From positions 75,576,861 to 75,640,860 of the forward strand of contig CM055316.2 of the NCBI GenBank assembly GCA_029255685.2: a DNA stretch of 64,000 nt, read 5' to 3'. This DNA comes from Silene conica (Eukaryota; Streptophyta; Magnoliopsida; Caryophyllales; Caryophyllaceae). Below the pieces are notes generated by a model. That model saw only the letters and a list, made by a program, of their open reading frames with translations. It did no database searches and had not been told where the DNA came from. This document shows, in pieces, positions 1 through 11,800 of the stretch; position 1 is the first letter of the stretch; each line of letters begins with the position of its first letter. A program made the position numbers and the translations under genes.

Positions 1-84
1 GTTTATTCGCTTCGTGTTTGTTAAACTTGTTTTTACTGTATTTTTGCGTTCAATGGATTTTCACGTTTGTTTTAGCGGCTTTAA

Positions 85-930
85 TTTAGAAGGATGTATT
101 TGCAACTTTGAGCTTAACTAGAAGTTTTAAGAATAGTGATCAATTGGTTTTAGCGGCTTTAATTTGCTTAGATTTTGGAAAAATATGGAAGTTTTGTTTG
201 TTCTACTTGTTTTAATGGGTAGTGATCATTGATTAGCCGGTACGTACAATTGATTTAAGATTTTGCCATTTAGAAAGGCTGTATATGCTACATTGCTACT
301 TTGAGCTTATTGTAAAGTCTTCCGAGTTGTGAACAATTTGTTTTAGTGTCTTTAATTTGTGTGGAATTTGGAAGATGTGGAAGTTTGGTTGTTTTGTATT
401 TGCTGCGTATGTTTTTAAACTTGTATTGTGTAGTGATCATTAATTTTAGCATCTAATCAATTGATTAAGAATTGTGCCGTTTAGAAGGCTGTATATGGAA
501 CTTTAAGCTTATCTTAGAGTCTAAGTAGTACTTCGTACCATGTAATGAATTTTTTTTAGTGGCTTTAATTTTTGTATGTTTCAGACGATGTGGAGTTTTT
601 GTCTGTTCTACTTGCTTTTAGTGTGTAGTGATCTTTGATTAGCATCAAAGTAGGAGTGAACAAGAATTGTGCCTTTAGAAATGTTGTATATGCAACTTTA
701 AGCTGATCTTAGGGCCTTAAGAATAGTGAACAAACTGGTTTTAGACTTCACTAGCTTTATTCGTTTTACATTTTGCTTATATGTCTATCAACTTGTTTTC
801 TTGTGTGTGATCATTGATGATTAGTATCTATGTAGGGCTGTAGGCTTAATTAAGGGTAGTGCTGCCAACAAGGTTGTATGTGCAACTTTGAGCTTATCTT
901 TTAGTCTTAAGAGTAGTGACTGGATTTTCA
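85..930. repeat. degenerate ~195-bp tandem repeat, about 4.5 units
   Basis: Units begin at about 85, 269, 480, 674 and 867. Each opens with a version of TTTAGAAGGCTGTAT, followed by GCAACTTTGAGCTTA, then TAGTGATCA and a TTTTAG-GGCTTTAAT block. Spacing is 184-211 bp. The units differ by many substitutions and small indels, so the array is old. No open frame runs through it. It may be part of an intron or promoter of the decayed gene downstream, but nothing proves that. Confidence 0.6.
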
Positions 931-2283
931 CGGCAAATAGGTGTATTAGTTGACTTCCCAGGCCTTTTATCAGTGCGGTTAAGGAGGGCTAGATGTTAAA
1001 AATTCGTCTATCTGAACTTGTCTTATTAACACAGTGATGATCCGTAGCACATGCTAATAAGCATATCAATACGTTGAAGTTCTATCAGTTTTAGACTGTA
1101 GTTAGTGGCGCAGTACACCAAAAGAATGCATCCTGATTGGCGTAGTACGAGGAAGAAGAAAGTTTTATGTTCAAAATTTTCAGTTGTTTAATGTAGAAGT
1201 GTGAACTTTTCTTCCCTATGAAGATCCATCAGTTCAAAGGTTTAAGAGGTTAAAATTTAAGCCATTCTTAGAGCAGGTAGCGGGTTTAGAGTTTAGAGAT
1301 GTCAGACTGGTTATAAAATAGTTTACGCATTTTGTGCTGACATATCATCTTTAAGAGCTCCTTTTTAGCCCCGTTACAAAGTTTTTGACATCTATTTTTT
1401 TCTAGCATGCAGAGAAGAAAACATTCAAATGTCATTTATTTGTTATTTCTTTTCTTTGATTTCTGCCACTCCCAAAACGGCGCATTAGTTAAGAAAAAAA
1501 TAAATAAAACAGTCCAAAAGTAGCAGGAAAAAATGTAGGTGACCACTTGCATGTGAGAGAAGTGAAATAGCAAAAAGAGAAACCTGAAGAAATCAAGAAA
1601 TGGACGAAAAAGGAAAAGTGGAAGATATCAAAGAAGGGGAGCGAGGAGGGAGAGATCTTTATTGTGTTTTAGACCCTAGTTATAAGTTCACTTGGTTATT
1701 AGCTATTATGTTGTGCAATTCTGCCATCTAGTAAACAATATTATACGTTTCCACCCAAAAAAGAAAAAAAAATTATATAGTGGCACTTTGCTATTATTTT
1801 GTTTGTAGGTATATAGAGGAGAACTATTTGAAAATTCGCGATGTTGAGTGTGAGTTTGCCAGATTTAATTTGCAGTTGAAACACAACAGGATCAAATAAT
1901 GCAGGTTGGATAAGTTTGCTAATTTTATGATCTCTACTGTCTATTCCTAGGGTTAGTCCAATATTTTCCTCCTCATTTCTACACACTGGTGTCATTTCTC
2001 CCTATAGAAAGGGATGCTAATTTTGGACCTCAAAGAAAGGGGCTAACTCTTAATTGACAACTTGACCAACATTGATATGCATACAATAATTGAAATCATT
2101 GAAGAACTGTGGAGTAGGGCAATATCAAAGTGTCTTAGTAAATAGTATCAAATACTCATTTTGGCTGACATTTTCAACCTCATTCAACTGGAAAGAGTAA
2201 AGACACCAAAATTATGAAATGGCGGGAATAATATCTGTATATTTATATATTTATTTTCAATATTTTTGGTCATATATTTGCAG
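931..2283. other. no recognisable gene
   Basis: AT-rich sequence with no convincing exon or element. A short open stretch starting with ATG near 1126 is rich in Arg and Lys but soon stops. It could be another lost exon of the pseudogene at 2284-5753, but I cannot show this. Confidence 0.4.
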
Positions 2284-5200
2284 CATTTGAACACTTGAGA
2301 AAGACGATTTTTGTTTCAAAATGAAAAAAATCCATGCAGCTAAAATCAAGGAAGAACAATCGAAGAAGGTGTGCATTCTTCTACTCCAGAAGCCTTAAAT
2401 TGACATAATTGAGCACTGAGCTCCTGTATGGAGTAGTGTCTTTTAGGTGTATCCTATTTTATTTGTGGGCGGGGATGAGACATGAGGCTGTCCAATTATT
2501 ACCTCTGAGGTCTTCGTGCCATCCTTTTTATCTTCTTGTGATAATTTAAGATTATCACCCGCTGCCTTCTTGTAATATTCTAAGATAATCATTTGGGTGG
2601 TATGCCTTTTGAATTATGTTATATGCAATGGACTACGAAAACACAACTCATAAGAAATGTCATTTAGTACACATGCTCTTGTGCTTTTAGGGCCACAATT
2701 AACTGTCATTAGATAATTTCAATACAAGTACCTTATTGAAATTGTGCTTAAGCTATGTAACTTTGACTTTTCACTCTTAGGGCTATACTCTTGTTAGACA
2801 TGAGACTCAAGGATATGGGATATAAATCCACACCCAATGCAAACCAATTCGACACTTCTTCTAAAGAAGACATGGAGGGACTACGGAGGCTTGTGTGACA
2901 AATGTAGAGGAAAATACGAGTGTAGGAAGCATGTAGGGTGATTGTTGATGATTTTAAGTAATGCATCAAGCATCTCTCTCCACCACCTCATAAACTCATC
3001 AATTTAATAAATTAAACAAAAAGTAAAGACCGAAATAATATCAAATCTCCTAGCTGATACCGCATGATTTACTTGAAGTAGAGTATCATTGGCTTTTAAC
3101 CTCTAAGCAGATTGCAAGGACTAGATGACAGGGAGCTTTTTCTAGGCCTGTAATCTCTCCAGTCATTGTTACAGCGAAATATCTTTATTGGACAACAGCC
3201 GGAAATATTTAATCGTAGACTAGTTCTACTCTTGCTTATAATGATTTTTGGCATGCGTTCAATTGAAGAGGACTAGAAGAAATGGTTCTATTAGTATGTT
3301 GTGTTGTTTCTCTATGAATAACTGGATGTTGTCCAAAAGGAAGAACAACGTTGAAGCTTAGTTCCAAAATATTTGGGGTAGATTTATTGAAAAGGAAGAA
3401 CCCTAATGCTAATTGATTAGACATGACTACTAAAATCGAGAGACTTGTGCTTTTAAATTTTACTGGAATTATTCATATTTGATCGTAAATGCTTTCTTCT
3501 ATATTATAATAGTCAGACTCAGGGTTTATCTTCCAAATGTAATTAAATAAAAAGTTACCGTGTTTCTTCTGCACTCACAAATATCCCTCTTCCATATAAA
3601 GGGGAAAACATGATCTGCTGAAACGTTGTTGCATTCTGATCTATGTTAACTCTTGCTTTAGCCACACTGTTAAAACATTACTGTAGCTCGTGTAAGTAGT
3701 GGCATAAGACTTTTTTTTTTCCATCGAAACTAATTAAATTCCTGCAATTCTGAATAGTATATTTGAACTCAGAAAAATAGTAATCCTATGCAATTCTGAA
3801 TGCACTTTTTAGTATGGGCCATCCAGAAACAACCTCTTCCCTATTAACATAGGGGTAATGATGCATACATTCTCCCCTCTTACTTTGTCGTTGGCAGTTG
3901 CCCTCAAGGGATTGGGTTAATGTTGGTGCTGATATATTCATAAAACACTTTTTCGACAGTGTCCTTGCACTATGTGTAATATAGTGTGCTCTTGATGACT
4001 TCAAGTGATTGCTGACTACCTTTTCACTGATATTTCAGGTACGGAAGGCTGCTTTAAAAGTTGTGAAGGATGAGGAAGCCCTCAAGCAAAAGCTGTATTA
4101 AGACTTGAACAAGTTGGTAAGCAACTAAGCGTTGCGTACTGTTGACTTGGTTGTTTAGATATATGGTGCCATCTTCTGATGCTGTTGTCTACACTGGGTC
4201 CAAGAAACTAGTAACTCCCAGTACACAAGACTGGAAGAGTTGAAAACACAACTGGAAGCTTTGAACCCTGGGTGAGCATCGACATGTCTAATGCCAGTAC
4301 ACTCTTTTCTCTCACTGTAGTGTATGGGGAATGCGTTTTTATTAGTGGAGTTTGCAATCATGCTAGCATGGCGGTATCTTCCTGTTTCTTACTCCCTTTT
4401 TGTGAGGGTTTACCATCGTCCTACTCATTCCAATTAATAACAGCACGTTACATCGATAGAAGCCTAAGATTCTTCACTTGCATGTAAAGTTCGATGCATT
4501 GCTTAACATACCTTAGTATCAGAGCTGGTGAACTAATAATCTAATACTTTAGTCAAAGACGAAAGGAGCAAAGCTGCATCTGCTGATAGTGAAATAACAA
4601 TAATTGCAGCCACCGTATAAGGCCTTGCACTCTTGCTGGATCGTGGTCGGGCGACTCATCTACTATTCTTAGATGGCTGTTATATAATTCAAATGTTTAC
4701 GAAGGAAGGGGTACTAGGCATACTGAGATATTTTTGCGGCTTCTAGGTTCTAAAGTATTGTTGAAGAATAGGGTAACATTCTTAGTTGCCGGAAGTAGCT
4801 GAAAACCCACTAAATCAACATATGCTTATTGTAACAACATATGGAAAATAGTAAAATTTTGACTATGATTGTTGGCATCTGAGGATTCCTTGTTCTCTAT
4901 TGCTTCTTCATTGCTTTGAATTATTTGGTTTTCTATAAGAATAAATAAAAATAAAGTAACTATAGTCATCATCTTGTTTTGTTATTTTTCTGTACCGAAC
5001 ACTTACCTTAGTTATGATTGATTAGTGTGATCACAATTACAATAATGGATGTGATTTTGTAGAGGTAAGCTGTGTCATGCATGATGCAACTATGCAAGGG
5101 AGCACACTTGAATACATGAAGTCGTGTAATGATGTTTACGTAATTACGTAGATTAAAACTTGAATAGGTGTAAGTGCATCAATGTATTCTATTCTCCTCC

Positions 5201-5753
5201 AACTGATCAGTCCTTAATCCTTATCTCCCCTGTGAATCTGTCATTTCGCACCTCATCTCTATTCACTGGATCACATGCATTGTAATTGTGATTACATGAC
5301 TTACACCCAAACATGTGTTATTTACTGTAATTTGTTTCTGTGATTTGCTAGTTTGAAGTACATGTTGGTCAGTCAAATTACATTTCTTATTTTTCTTGTG
5401 GAATTTATAGGTCTGAAATGGAATAAAAACTTTATTTTTATGTGGAAAATAGATAATTTGTACTTCTATTTCTCAAGTTCAAGTTTTGACGTACGAGTGT
5501 AATCACGCAGAAAAACACATCAGGTGCAATTCCTCTTGCCCCGGAGTAGATGAGGTAGCCGTCAATGCTTCCAGTCCTAGTCAAGGGAAAGATGATACCA
5601 CCTACTAGTGTAGAGGATCAACCACTAGTGGTTGAAAGAGAAGGAAGAGGAAAGAAGAAAAACATATTACATGGAAGAGGCAAGGGGATTGGAGCATGGC
5701 CGAAAGGTCCTGACTGGACTGGTGCTTGCTTTGATGTGGACACTAGAATCTGA
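2284..5753 (+). pseudogene. decayed multi-exon plant gene, basic coiled-coil type, not recognised
   Basis: Four exon-like islands lie in order on the plus strand. 2284-2368 follows a TTTGCAG acceptor, ends at a GT, and encodes a Lys-rich stretch ending KIKEEQSKK. 4039-4116 follows TTTCAG, encodes VRKAALKVVKDEEALKQKL and has an in-frame TAA at 4099-4101. About 4200-4275 encodes a charged piece with RLEELKTQLEALNPG. 5565-5753 encodes a C-terminus with GRGKGIGAWPKG and WTGACFDVDTRI before a stop. Just before the last piece the likely frame shifts, because VNASSPSQGKDDTT is read in another frame. The heptad-like charged segments suggest a coiled coil, and the Gly/Arg-rich tail looks conserved. 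Stops and frameshifts make it a pseudogene. I do not recognise the family. The linkage of the pieces into one gene is inference. Confidence 0.45.
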
Positions 5754-6018
5754 GTGGGCTCAGCTTAGATTATATCAAAGTTAGCTGCGAAGTTCAGCAA
5801 AAGGTATTCTTTTATTTTTCCAAAATATTTACATCATGGCTTCATGCTATAGGTTTAGTTATTTCTCCAGTGTGTAGTGATGTATTAACTTCATGAGATT
5901 CTAGATTTGCTACACTATAATTCTCGATTCTAATTGATGTTAATACAGTCAGTTACGCTATAGCTCCTTTGATACCTGTGAGTTCCCGTTGGGTGTATTT
6001 AGGTGGGATGAGTGGTGA

Positions 6019-6283
6019 TAGATAAACCATCTCAACCAAAACCTTATGGTGTTGGTTGAGGCCCAACTATTATTAATATTTCTATTATGTTCCCTCACTC
6101 AAATGCCCACTGGACTTGAAGAGTGGTTAGTTTGCACAAGCTCTCCCATAGCGTGTGCTGAATTTCTAGTTCGTGAGTTTTTGAGGGGTTTTGAGGTTGC
6201 ACTGGCTTTGATACCATGATAAATGAACCATCTCAACCAAAACCTTAAGGTGATGGTGAGGCTCAACTATTATTAATATTCCT
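6019..6283. repeat. two copies of a dispersed hairpin motif
   Basis: About 63 bp recurs at 6019-6082, 6219-6283 and again at 28777-28836. The core CAACCAAAACCTTAAGGT plus a following ATGGTTG can fold on itself. The copy at 6219 is preceded by TTTGATACCATG, which resembles the complement of an initiator-tRNA primer site. It probably belongs to a dispersed retroposon, class not determined. The surrounding 5.75-8.1 kb shows no gene. Confidence 0.5.
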
Positions 6284-8118
6284 ATTAAGTGGAACATTCA
6301 AAATAGGAAAATTTGCACTCTGTTGAACATATGCTGATCTGCATTACTCTTAGGTCCAGTATACTAGTTCTACTTGTTCCCTTCAACGACAAAATTCGAA
6401 TTGGTTGCAATTGAAGCAGACAAAGTTCTTTAAAAATTGTTCTGCTGCAGATGGGTATGGTAGCTTTTTATCGACCTTAACATGCCGTTTTACTCAGTTA
6501 TGCTGGGTGTAGGTGTAGGTGTAGCTAAAGGATTTTGTTTATACTTGGAAATTCTGATTCAAAATTATTTGTTTCTCTTGCCTGCTGTGAGCTTCTTTGT
6601 CTTGCTCTTATTGCGTATTAGATGTTTCTGCAGTTAGTTAATTCAGCAACTTGCAATGCCTTTCAGTGCTATGTTGTTGCTGTCTTGAAAACGGAGGGAT
6701 TAGTAAATTGTTAGCCACTTTTAATTCTTATTGTAGTTGTTTAGTGTTCTTTTGATGTTGGCCATTGGTCAATATTGAAATCTTCCAGGCTCCCTAACGA
6801 TCTTGAGCCCCTAGCTTTTAGAGGAGATTCAATTATCTAACTTCTGGTGGATATAAAATATAAATTGCTAAACCTGGAATTTAATAATGACACCTCACCC
6901 AATTTCGACCAAATGTTATGTCTGTTAGCAGAATCCGGACATCATCGCCCTTCATACTCTTGTTGCATGCATTGATTTTGGAATTTTGGATCATGGTCCT
7001 TCATAAAAGCATGTACATGTCCTTGGTTTGCTTTTATTTGGTATGCTGATTTTTCACAACGTCTGAATACCATGCACCGCTTGTACTATCTTTAGTATTG
7101 GCATCACATGATAAACTCTAAATGAATATTGGAAGATATAAGGAGAAAGGAAGGTAAAGTAGTTGAAAGTGAAAAGTTGATATAATTGCCTGCCTTTTTG
7201 CTTTGAAGGTTCTCCGCATTTATCCATGTTAAATGAAGCAAAATTGAACACGGTCGTAATACTGTCTGGTTCATGGAGTACTATGGAAAACTGTTCGACA
7301 AGTTTTGGGTAGCTAATACTATTGAATTGCTGATAGTTAAGACTGAATTGCCATTCAGAGTCCAACATTTCATGTGGGTGTTGAGAACTGTTGATGGTGA
7401 TACGATAACTCAGGGTAGAGCATTATATCAGATGTACCTGTAAATTCCAGGGGGTATATGATAGGTAGGTCTGAATTACTGCTGGATGAGTCGAAAGTAC
7501 TACGGGTTTAGAGTTTATGGATGAATAACACACATTCTTGTCTACATCTGTGAAAGTTCCTTAGAATTAATGTGTTTGGCTGCTTTTTTATCTTGTTGAA
7601 GGTTACAGGTCCACCACTGTATGAAGCTCACAGGAGCTAACAATTTGTAGCAGAAAACGTGAATGTGATAGTTGTTTTTGTTTTTCTTGAATCATTGATA
7701 CCCCACCGATCATTCTCCTTTTTGAATTTTAAATTTTGCACCAAAGATTTAAGGGTTCCCTCATCCTGTAGGCTGTAGCTAGTTAATATTCAGCATTCAG
7801 AGGGTATGCTTTCCGTATTTCATTTCGCAGTGAGTTTTGTGCGAGCCTCTTAAGGAGACTTGTTCAAGTGTCGGGATCAGTTATTTTTATGAAAAATGTG
7901 TATATTTGCGCTCAAAATGAGGTGTGCAAATATCCTAATTCCTACCCATGTCGTGGTGTCGAATATCAAGTGTCGGACATAGGTACTTAAGGGATTAAGT
8001 AGAGCCGGGGTAATTAAGGGAGACAATTTTCATAAAAGTTTGTTTGTGTTACTCTACATGCTCTTAATCTTCTTGAACTACGTGAATAGCTTTTATCTTT
8101 CATCAATTTGGAAAAGAT

Positions 8119-8877
8119 TAGCGTCGGGGTTTTCATTCAGTGGTCCGGACCAAAGACTAGAATAGACTGTCTCATTTTATTCGAACCGGTCCACAAATTT
8201 ATTTGGTGTAGATCCTACAGGACCGATATAAAATATGGTCCAATCACCGGTCCAATTTATACCATGGGCGGATTTAAAGGGATGATGGGGGTGAACCCTC
8301 ACCCCAATTAATCGGGAAAAACACTTATATATATATTTATATATGTGATGATATTTCATCAAAGTTTAGTGGATCAGTGGTAGAAACATTCTCTGACCAT
8401 CAAAGCAGCTTGAGATCATGCCCCCAAAATTGCATTTTTTACCTTTTCATTTTTGCACGTTGAAATTAATTGAAAATGTTCCGAGAAATGATCGAACTTC
8501 CATCATCTTATTTGCAAATTACATTAATTTAATCACCATGTCAATGTGAATATGATGATATTTTAAAGAAGCATAATCATTTTTAAAAATAAATATTTTA
8601 TATTTTGACGAGCCTTACTAAAACTATCCATTATCAAATTGTTTAGTATATTTATCAAGGATTCGTATCTTGATATAAGTTTTTGTGAATAAGAGGACTA
8701 ATCTTTTAAATATCGCATATGACGAGATTAATCTAGTGACTATATGGCATTTTTGTATGTTATAAATTTTACTAATCACCCCATTTTATACATCCTAGAT
8801 CAGCCACTGATTTATACCCTTATTTGGTCTTCCGTTCACAAACTTTGGTTCTGATCGATGAACATTGAACACCCCTA
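8119..8877. mobile_element. hAT-like MITE, outer element of a nest
   Basis: The right end read inward (TAGGGGTGTTCAATG... to GAACCAAAG) resembles the left end (TAGCGTCGGGGTTTTCATTCAG... to GGACCAAAG), giving imperfect inverted termini of about 35 bp. The flanking 8-mers do not match convincingly, so the ends are approximate. A second element at 8264-8810 interrupts it. It encodes no transposase. Confidence 0.45.
8264..8810. mobile_element. hAT-type non-autonomous element inside the 8.1-kb MITE
   Basis: The sequence TTTATACC lies at 8256-8263 and again at 8811-8818, a perfect 8-bp target duplication (9 bp if the adjoining A is counted). The right end read inward starts CAGTGGCTGATCTAGGA, close to the hAT terminus often seen in plants. 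The left end, ATGGGCGGATTTAAAGG, is a degraded version of it. The ~546-bp interior is AT-rich and non-coding. Confidence 0.65.
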
Positions 8878-11800
8878 GATGAGACCTAGTAAAGCCAATA
8901 AGGCAAGCATATTCCTCTACTGACTGTTTAAATGATGCATTAATAGCATGCAAAACATAGTCTAAAATGTGGCTATAAAGACGCTGAACCAGTAGACGAG
9001 TGTCGTGGAGCTGAAAAGATGAAATGATGATATATACGGAGTATTAGCCAAAATATACTTTTATAAAAAAAAGACTTGCATCCATTTTTGTGCCATCAGA
9101 AATTTCTGCTTGCAGTTGCAGGGTTAAAATCTTCTTCATTTGGACTGCAAAATCAGCCTGGAGTGTGTGGAGACATCTGAATTTTCCTACACAGTAACAA
9201 AAATTGGTAAGCTGTGACGTAATGTCTTACACTAAAAAGTTACGGTACTTATTTGAGTTATTTCACCTTCCTCTTCTGCCAATCATTTTACTGCTGACCA
9301 TTACATCATTCATTCACCTTTATTACCTTGTAGGGGTCCAAACACATCCATAACACAAATCCTAGTTTAAAACAGTCGCACATGTGATCACTAGAAAATT
9401 GATCATATTTTGATAAGAGATGATTATATTTTTGATTAAAAAATGACCTATTTTTCAAAAGTGGTCACTATTTATCAGAAAATGGTCAATTTTTATCATA
9501 AAATGGTCAGATTTTACAAAAGTACGAAATGAGACCGTCGTACAGGAGAATTACTGAATCCATAAAGAGTTCGTCCTCATCACTAATTCTAGTCCCTTAT
9601 GAAAGTTTCAGATTGTCTTAAAGTAATCATTTTTATGGTAAAATGTGACTATTTAACGACAAAATGTTGTAACTAGTATTACAACTAAAAATAATTATTT
9701 ATACAAAAGCGGTCTTATTTGAGTGTAAATGAGTCATATATAGCTTATGATGAAAATGAGTCATCTGAGAAGAGGTCAACAACATCTGTCTACATCGAGT
9801 AATTGTGTGACCTTTATTATACTCTTGATATGAACGCATTTTCAGATTGTGAACCCGATCCGGAATGAGATAAGAGCAACTTTCCTGTTTTGAATGGCAA
9901 ATTCTGAAATTTGATTTACAAATTACACAAATTAGAATAATGTGCAAAATGATTGGTAATAATCAAACTCAATAATGGCCGAAGTCCGAAGCTGAACTAG
10001 GCAGCAGACATGGGCTACTAATTGAATTGAAATAAGCCAATTTAATTATATAATGAAGCAGAATAAGCCAACTTTAAATATGATATTGACTCCCTTTAAC
10101 CATGGTTTTGTTGTTGGTATAACGGAAACTAATTGATGCTAAACTATGTTTATGAGCAATAGACAATCACAAAAACTTTATAGAAACAGTCTCTCAATAA
10201 TGTTATTGAGAAATCTCTCATGCAATAAGGAGAGAGTTGATTATTTAATCTATTTTTCATGTTAGGTTCTCAATTAATTTAATGGGTGATAGTCTCTTAG
10301 AAGAAACAATAGACTTGAGGATATTTTCTCCCTTATTTTAATATTAAGGAATCTGCATGAACACATCAATTGGTGTATGATAGTTTAGTTTTAACAAAAT
10401 ATCTGTTGTTTTGTACTCCGTAGTACACTAGTACTTATCTGATCTTTCCTCTCTTGGAGATGGCCTACAGTGATATTAAACTTCATACTTACGAAACCTC
10501 AAGTTTTACTAGGAGGTTTCGTCTTTGTTTATTTTGGTTTTGTATAGGAGAGTTGCTCTTCGAGATATCGAATCAAATTAATGGGTAGATCGTTTTCAAA
10601 TTTTGTTCTTATTTGATAGAATTAGGAAATGAATCCTTGAAAATTCGGTTAACCGATGAAAATCCGAACTTTGGTGGCAGCAAAGTGGGTTCTAAGTTAT
10701 AAGTAGTGAGTAGTGAGGTCTCTGCAGTTGCCTCATTTCTTCCTCAACGCAGACAGCGAAATGGTTAAGACATTGGGAGTTTTAAACAAATAATTGACCT
10801 GTAACTCTACCATTAAGTAAATAAATAAATTGATGGTATTAATTGTTTAATATGGTTTGTTTGAATTAGAGCTAGATGCCTACATAGTGGTCGACATTTC
10901 CATGTAAACAAGTAAATAGTGCTTACACGCATTAATTAGAAAGTTGCAATCCCAAAATATGATCTAAACAGTACATAAACACTGTTAGTAGTTAGTACAG
11001 TGTCTTCATTTTTAAGTTTTAAGCCATACTCAGCTGTTACCTTAGTGGCGGCGTGAAATAACGTTTCTGTTGGCAATAATAATGGCAAAATATGGTTTTA
11101 TATTGTCTAAGAAACTTGCGTGAGATTAAAGTGAGCTTTGTTCTGCTACTGTTAGTGTCTAACTCTTATTCTTTGTTTTTGGTTTTAGTGTTGTCTGGCT
11201 CAGTTAGCAACTTAGCATACTGCTAGTGCTAGATCATGTCAAACTCCACCTTAAACCTAGTATAATATTCCTGCTTGTGCTTGTGCTTGTGTTTTCACTT
11301 TCTTAATTATTGGCTAATGATTTCCTTGTTAAAACTACACCTTAAACTGAATTTATCACAGACTTTGTTATTGTTGTTATGTTGTTTGGACTCGGTTAGC
11401 AGTATTTGTTACAGCTGCTTGTTTTAGTAAAAGATTTATGTTTTTGGTCTAAAATGAAGTGTTTGAGTGTCCTACCAATGTCCAAGTGTCAAATATCCTA
11501 CACTAATATGTGAGGTAATATTGAAGAGTCTGAGCAACATAGTATCGTTGTAGTAGATCCCTACCCTTTCGAACTACAAAATGACACTATTTTGACAATA
11601 AAAATATGTTACCAATTCAATTAAACTACTTCTTGTTTTTAATTTGAACTTATTGATGTTTTAATGTGGCTTACTAATAAAGTGGTTACACTTCTTTCAG
11701 TTGTGATGTATACATCCCCAAATGCAGTTCTCGGTGTAATATTAATCTTCAGTCATCCAAAACTATCTCTTTATATCGCAAACATAAAGGTAAGACTGCG

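Noticed and set aside
4272-4487. 71-residue plus-strand frame after the coiled-coil exon
   Set aside because: No domain, no codon bias, and it begins in the tail of a decayed exon; likely chance.
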